Positions 15,766 to 18,975 of a stretch of DNA of 18,975 bases are shown here, piece by piece. The notes beneath the pieces are model-generated. The model had not been told where the DNA came from, made no database searches, and worked only from the letters and a program-made list of their open reading frames with translations. Both the position numbers and the translations under genes were made by a program. This DNA comes from Pseudomonadota bacterium (GTDB lineage: Bacteria > Myxococcota > Myxococcia > Myxococcales > Vulgatibacteraceae): contig JAEZJH010000409.1 in the NCBI GenBank assembly GCA_023436385.1, positions 1 to 18,975 on the forward strand, in the 5' to 3' direction. Every line of letters starts with the position of its first letter. Position 1 is the stretch's first letter.

Positions 15766-16683
15766 TCACCGTGCGCTCGGTCCCTCCTCCAGCGTGGCGA
15801 GGACCGAGTCGAGGTTGAACGACGCCGGCTTCTGCCGCGGCGGGAACTGCGACAGCGACGCGGCGACCTTGGAGACATAGGTCTGGGCCGGGACGATCAG
15901 GAACGCATGATCGATCACCCAGTCCCAGTAGGTGTTCGAGTTGTTGTCGGCGCGCTCGAACGGATCGCGGCGCAGGTTGAAGACCTTCGGCGGCCGGAGG
16001 GGAACAAAGGGCTCGGCCCACAGTTCGGGCGTCCGCGCCCGCTGCTCCAGGAACACCAGCTTCCAGTCGTTGAAGCGCACCGCCATCAGCTCGCCGTCGT
16101 CGCTGATGTAGATGAACTCCTCCCGCGGAGACGTCTCCGTTTCCCCCTTGAAGTAGGGGAGCATGTCGTAGCCGTCGAGCTTCACGTGGAAGTATTTGTC
16201 GCCCACGTCGGCACCGGTCTCCATCCGCTCCACGATGTCCGGGACGCCGGCCGCGGAGAGCAGGGTCGGCAGCCAATCCACGTGCGAGACGATCCCGTTC
16301 AGGATCTTGCCGGCGGGGAACTTCCCTGGCCACCGGGCGAAGCAGGGGACGCGGAACGCGCCCTCCCAGTTGGTGTCCTTCTCGCTGCGGAACGGCGTGA
16401 TCGCCGCATCCGGCCAGGTGTTGAAATGCGGGCCGTTGTCGGTCGAATAGACCACGATGGTATCGTCCGCGATTCCCAGCTCGTCGAGCTTCGCGAGGAG
16501 CCGGCCCACCTGGTCGTCGTGGTCGACCATCGCGTCGTTGTAGAAGCCCTGCCCGCTCTTGCCCTCCGCCTCCTTCCTCACGTGGGTCCGGAAGTGCATG
16601 TGGGTCGAGTTCCACCACACGAAGAACGGCTTCCCCTCGCGGTGGGCCCGGTCGATGAAGTCGATGGTGCGGTCGGTGACCTC
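15766..16683 (-). pseudogene. arylsulfatase, 5'-truncated
   Basis: The C-terminal 305 residues of an arylsulfatase of the type-I sulfatase family. Recognisable parts are EVTDRTIDFIDRA, GKPFFVWWNSTHMH, DDTIVVYSTDNG (metal-binding Asp-Asn), TPFRSEKDTNWEGAFRVP, SHVDWLPTLL, and the long tail PKVFNLRRDPFERADNNSNTYWDW through FPPRQKPASF. The N-terminal part of the family, including the C/S-x-P-x-R formylglycine site and the first metal ligands, is absent. Upstream in this frame, and in the other two minus frames, no sulfatase sequence is found. Instead an unrelated plus-strand gene begins. The remaining part looks undamaged, so the loss is recent or an assembly artefact. Confidence 0.87.
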
Positions 16684-17226
16684 GCTTGGCAGCCAGATCC
16701 AGCAGACCCGGGCCGCCCACGTCGCCGCCGTCCGCATGTACTTCGACGAGAAGCGTGCGGCCGTCGACCGCTTCGTCGCGGACGTGTGGCTGCCGCAGTT
16801 CGTCCCTTCTTCGATCAGCCCAGCGTCCAGCAGGCGTGGGTGCAGACCGCCTCCTCGACCGACGCCAGCGCGCGGGTGGACTTCATCCGAACGCTCGGCC
16901 CCAAGCTCCAGGCCAAGATCGACGCCAAGTACGCGGAACTGCGGAGGCCCATCGACGAGATGGAGGCGGCCGTACTCCGCGCCCTCGACGACCACTACAA
17001 CGACATGCTGGCCGCCAACGCCGCCCTGACCGGCCTGCTCCGGGCCAACGAGGAGGCGTCCGACACCCCGAAGTCCATGCTCGCGTCCCTCGCCGGCGGC
17101 CGCGGCCCGCTGGTCCCGCTGGACAAGGTCGAGGAGGTCACTCGCGTGGTGACCGCGGGCGTCGACTCCGCCCAGCAGAACGAGGCAAGGATCCGCGAAC
17201 TCGTGCACGCCGTGGGGGGAAGATGA
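16684..17226 (+). pseudogene. unknown helical protein, 5'-truncated and frameshifted
   Basis: From the breakpoint one frame reads SQIQQTRAAHVAAVRMYFDEK and then RAAVDRFVADVWLPQF. After about 16,800-16,815 the coding sense moves to the frame one base back, continuing FFDQPSVQQAWVQ, then a long charged helical region (LGPKLQAKIDAKYAELRRPIDEM and ALDDHYNDMLAANAALTGLL). It stops at 17226 with an ATGA overlap to the next gene. The ATG at 16736 has no ribosome-binding site and is probably internal. I do not recognise the family; the composition suggests coiled-coil helices. Both the missing 5' end and the single-base shift mark it as broken, unless a GTG (about 16,786) in the second frame starts a shorter intact protein. 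Confidence 0.55.
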
Positions 17227-17489
17227 CGGATTTCGACTTGGACAAGGCCATCGACCAGGCCGCGAACATCGCCGACGCGAAAACCCGGGCGCAGCAGGAA
17301 AAGCTGGTCCGCCTCCCGCGCGAGCAGTTCGACGCGCTCTTCCCGACGCCGGCCGACCGTGCGGAGGTGGACCGGTTGATCAATGCCGTGAAGGGTTGTG
17401 CAACGGAGGTCCAGCGGGTGAACGCACTGGCCGCCGACGCCCAGGCTGCGGCGCGCGTGCTCTCCACGCTCCTCAGAGGCATCGTCTAG
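17223..17489 (+). CDS. small helical protein of unknown function
   Basis: An 88-residue acidic, helix-rich protein (DFDLDKAIDQAANIADAKTRAQQEKL, then FPTPADRAEVDRLINAVKG and an Ala-rich final helix). There is no signal peptide or membrane segment, and I do not recognise the family. Its ATG overlaps the stop of the preceding helical gene (ATGA), with GGGGGGAAG just before it. The two probably work together, for instance as partners in a complex, which is inference from coupling alone. Confidence 0.75.
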   Translation: MTDFDLDKAIDQAANIADAKTRAQQEKLVRLPREQFDALFPTPADRAEVDRLINAVKGCATEVQRVNALAADAQAAARVLSTLLRGIV

Positions 17490-17515
17490 CCGACCGGCGA
17501 GACGCCCCCGCCGCC

Positions 17516-17540
17516 ATTCGCCGCAATTCCTCCGGCGAAT
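17516..17540 (+). terminator. hairpin after the small helical gene
   Basis: ATTCGCCG (17516-17523) and CGGCGAAT (17533-17540) are perfect inverted arms around a 9-base loop, starting 26 bases past the stop at 17489. No T-run follows. Confidence 0.4.
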
Positions 17541-17670
17541 GACCCGCGGATTCTCCGCACCGCGCGGCCTGCGTTCGTTGGCCGCCGGCCCGGGGAGGTC
17601 GACGCGACACGCCTCTGGCGCGTTCCCGCCCCCCCTCCGTCCGCGCGCGCGTGCGCGAGGTGCTGCGGTC

Positions 17671-17740
17671 CTGCTGGGCCTGCCGCCGACGGTGCGCGTG
17701 TTCGTGGCGGTGGAGCCACAAGACATGAGGGGGTTCGTCG
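17671..17740 (+). mobile_element. possible relic of an IS66-type tnpB start
   Basis: One frame reads LLGLPPTVRVFVAVEPQDMRGF, which resembles the opening of IS66 family TnpB (LP.GVRV.LA..P.DMR.GFDGL). Similarity stops right after, and no tnpA, tnpC or terminal repeats were found. The match covers only about 20 residues and one expected residue is missing, so it may be chance. Confidence 0.3.
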
Positions 17741-17798
17741 CCCGGCCCTCGCTGGTTCCGCTCGTGCTCCCCGGGGCGGATTCGCCCGTAAGCTCAGT

Positions 17799-17827
17799 TT
17801 TCGTGAACTCCTATTTGACTTTATTAA
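17799..17827 (+). promoter_or_regulatory. possible promoter of the DUF2089 operon
   Basis: TTTCGT (17799-17804) and TATTAA (17822-17827) are 17 bases apart in the only clearly AT-rich block of the window. A TTGACT at 17815-17820 offers an alternative -35 box but has no good -10 partner. The expected leader to the ATG is about 40 bases. Confidence 0.35.
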
Positions 17828-17875
17828 TCGAATGTTGCAGCTTCTTTAGCCATCGATGGCGTGAGGGAGGGTCAC

Positions 17876-18241
17876 ATGCCGCGACTACCAACGGAGTGCC
17901 CGGCCTGCAGCAGCGGACTCGAGGTCTCGCGGCTCACCTGCCCGAGCTGCGCGATGCAGCTCGAGGGTCGGTTCGAGCTGCCGCCGCTCCTCCGGCTGTC
18001 GCGGGACGACCTCGAGTTCGTCACCGCCTTCGTGCGCTCGTCGGGGAGCCTGAAGGAGATGGGCGCGCAACTCGGCCAGAGCTACCCCACCGTCCGCAAC
18101 CGCCTGAACGAGATTCTCGAGCGCCTGGCGATGGTCGACGAGGACCGGGACCGGCGGCGCCGCAGGATCCTCGACGCTCTCGCGCACGGCGAGATCGGCG
18201 TCAAGGAAGCCACCCGCAGGTTGAAGGAGATCGAGCCATGA
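17876..18241 (+). CDS. DUF2089 family zinc-ribbon/HTH regulator
   Basis: A 121-residue protein. A zinc ribbon at the N-terminus (C8, C11, C22, C25 in CPAC...CPSC) is followed by LPPLLRLSRDDLEFVTAFVRSSGSLKEM and a helix-turn-helix (about residues 58-82, MGAQLGQSYPTVRNRLNEIL), the standard DUF2089 arrangement. The C-terminal ILDALAHGEIGVKEATRRLKEI resembles the short SHOCT-like motif found in the next protein. GGAGG lies five bases before the ATG. The stop overlaps the next start (ATGA), so the two are coupled. DUF2089 genes often sit with membrane-stress genes. A DNA-binding regulator of its own operon is the likely role. Confidence 0.92.
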   Translation: MPRLPTECPACSSGLEVSRLTCPSCAMQLEGRFELPPLLRLSRDDLEFVTAFVRSSGSLKEMGAQLGQSYPTVRNRLNEILERLAMVDEDRDRRRRRILDALAHGEIGVKEATRRLKEIEP

Positions 18242-18894
18242 CCGCCGAGAGCGAACGCATCCTCGAACTCGTCGCCGCCGGCCAGCTCACTCCCGCGGAG
18301 GCGGACACCCTCCTCCGGCGTCTCGACGAGCGGGAGCGCCACCGCCTCCGCTCTTGGTTCCTCGATCCCGTCGAGGGGCTCGGCACCGCTCGCGCGGTCG
18401 CGCTCGGCCTCCTCGTCTTCGCCGGTGCCTTCGCCGCCGCGCCGCTCGGGCTCCGCTTCGACGGCGCGCTCGACCTGCACCTGGTGTCCGGGCCGGTGTC
18501 CTGGACGACGGCGCTGGGCGATTTCGTCCTCGCCGGTCCTCTCGTCGGCGTGGTGCTCTGGCTCGCCACCCTCGTCGTGGCGCGGCGCGGCCGCTTCGTC
18601 GATCACTTCGCCGCGGTCGGGCTCTCGCGCATCCCGTCGCTCCTCGCCGGCCTGGTGATCCTGGGGGCGCGGGCGCTGGCGACACCCGGCCAGGAACTCC
18701 CGCTCACGCTCAGCATCGCCGTCGCGTTCGCCCGCGTTCTCGGGCTGGTCGGCCAGGTCACCCTCCTCTTCCGTGGCTACCGCCTCGCCTCGGGCCTCCG
18801 GGGGATCCGGCTGGTCCTCACACTCTTGGTCGCCCTGGTCGCCGCGGAGACCCTGTCGATTCTCGCGCTCCGTGCCCTCGGCACCGAACGCTGA
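18238..18894 (+). CDS. membrane protein with SHOCT-like N-terminus
   Basis: A 218-residue protein. Residues 1-32 form a short helical hairpin, ILELVAAGQLTPAEADTLLRRLDE, of the SHOCT-like type also seen at the end of the DUF2089 protein. Four to five membrane helices follow (about 52-70, 92-112, 125-145, 157-172 and 190-212), with a Yip1-like arrangement. No catalytic motif was seen. It is translationally coupled to the DUF2089 regulator and followed 16 bases later by a lipoprotein, suggesting an envelope-related operon. The function is unknown. Confidence 0.85.
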   Translation: MTAESERILELVAAGQLTPAEADTLLRRLDERERHRLRSWFLDPVEGLGTARAVALGLLVFAGAFAAAPLGLRFDGALDLHLVSGPVSWTTALGDFVLAGPLVGVVLWLATLVVARRGRFVDHFAAVGLSRIPSLLAGLVILGARALATPGQELPLTLSIAVAFARVLGLVGQVTLLFRGYRLASGLRGIRLVLTLLVALVAAETLSILALRALGTER

Positions 18895-18910
18895 CCCGAG
18901 GAGTCGGAAC

Positions 18911-18975
18911 ATGCGTCCTGGCCTCGCCCTGTCGTTGGTGCTCACCGCCGCTTGTGCTTCCGCGCCTTCCACCCC
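18911..18975 (+). CDS. lipoprotein, N-terminal fragment (runs off the window)
   Basis: Only the first 21 codons are in the window: MRPGLALSLVLTAAC, then ASAPST. This is a signal peptide with lipobox LTAAC, so the product should be lipidated at Cys15. GAGGAG lies seven bases before the ATG, and the gene follows the membrane protein stop by 16 bases, so it belongs to the DUF2089 operon. Confidence 0.7.
   Translation, partial: MRPGLALSLVLTAACASAPST

Larger units (their letters stand above)
17490..17875 (+). other. 386-base intergenic stretch
   Basis: No convincing gene. It holds a hairpin near its start, a possible IS66 relic in the middle and an unusually AT-rich promoter-like block (about 17,795-17,850) before the DUF2089 gene. 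Confidence 0.6.

Noticed and set aside
15907..16683. Plus-strand open frame across the sulfatase
   Set aside because: Its first part is antisense to clear sulfatase sequence. Only the part after about 16,684 has its own coding character.
16684..17208. Sulfatase N-terminus in another minus-strand frame
   Set aside because: None of the three minus frames shows the C/S-x-P-x-R site or other N-terminal sulfatase motifs, so a simple frameshift does not explain the loss.

Overview
The window is GC-rich bacterial chromosome (roughly 70% G+C by eye) with short intergenic gaps, many ATGA-type overlaps and clear GGAGG ribosome-binding sites. The gene content (outer-membrane beta-barrel and lipoproteins, including one with a Gly/Ser linker after the lipobox) points to a soil-type Gram-negative such as a myxobacterium-like lineage. 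The taxon cannot be fixed from this sequence alone. No phage genes, CRISPR array, tRNA or rRNA were seen. The only mobile-element trace is a weak IS66-like scrap near 17.7 kb.

Layout. 37-741 (+) encodes a DUF2293 protein and converges on a minus-strand run: a repeat-rich lipoprotein, a two-domain VOC/glyoxalase-fold protein, a GrpB-family protein and an orphan HigA-type HTH protein. Facing away from these is a short NAD(P)-binding oxidoreductase (4380-4973, +). It converges on a minus-strand operon, metK - small ORF - sirtuin (7218 to 5003). An orphan outer-membrane protein with a His-rich N-terminus, a small PD-(D/E)XK-like protein and a 602-residue inositol-monophosphatase/ADP-ribosylglycohydrolase fusion follow on the minus strand (11446 down to 7660). 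A plus-strand pair, a secreted HAD phosphatase and a small membrane protein (11667-13061), converges on a sulfatase / formylglycine-generating enzyme / SulP transporter operon (minus, 16683 to 13054). The right end has two small helical proteins (+), a DUF2089 regulator with a membrane partner, and the start of a lipoprotein.

The most informative find is the metK leader. A sigma70-like promoter abuts a complete SAM-I/IV-type riboswitch (7570 to 7460, minus) in which every helix and the long-range pseudoknot can be paired by hand. Just downstream, two mutually exclusive hairpins would hide or expose a strong Shine-Dalgarno sequence. That sequence serves an 11-codon leader ORF rather than metK, whose own start lies about 200 bases further on. 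This suggests SAM control relayed through translation of a leader peptide.

The second notable point is a breakpoint at about 16,684. There a sulfatase on the minus strand and an unrelated gene on the plus strand both lose their 5' ends, head to head. The sulfatase lacks its formylglycine site, while its maturase still carries both active-site cysteines. This is either a real rearrangement or an assembly join.
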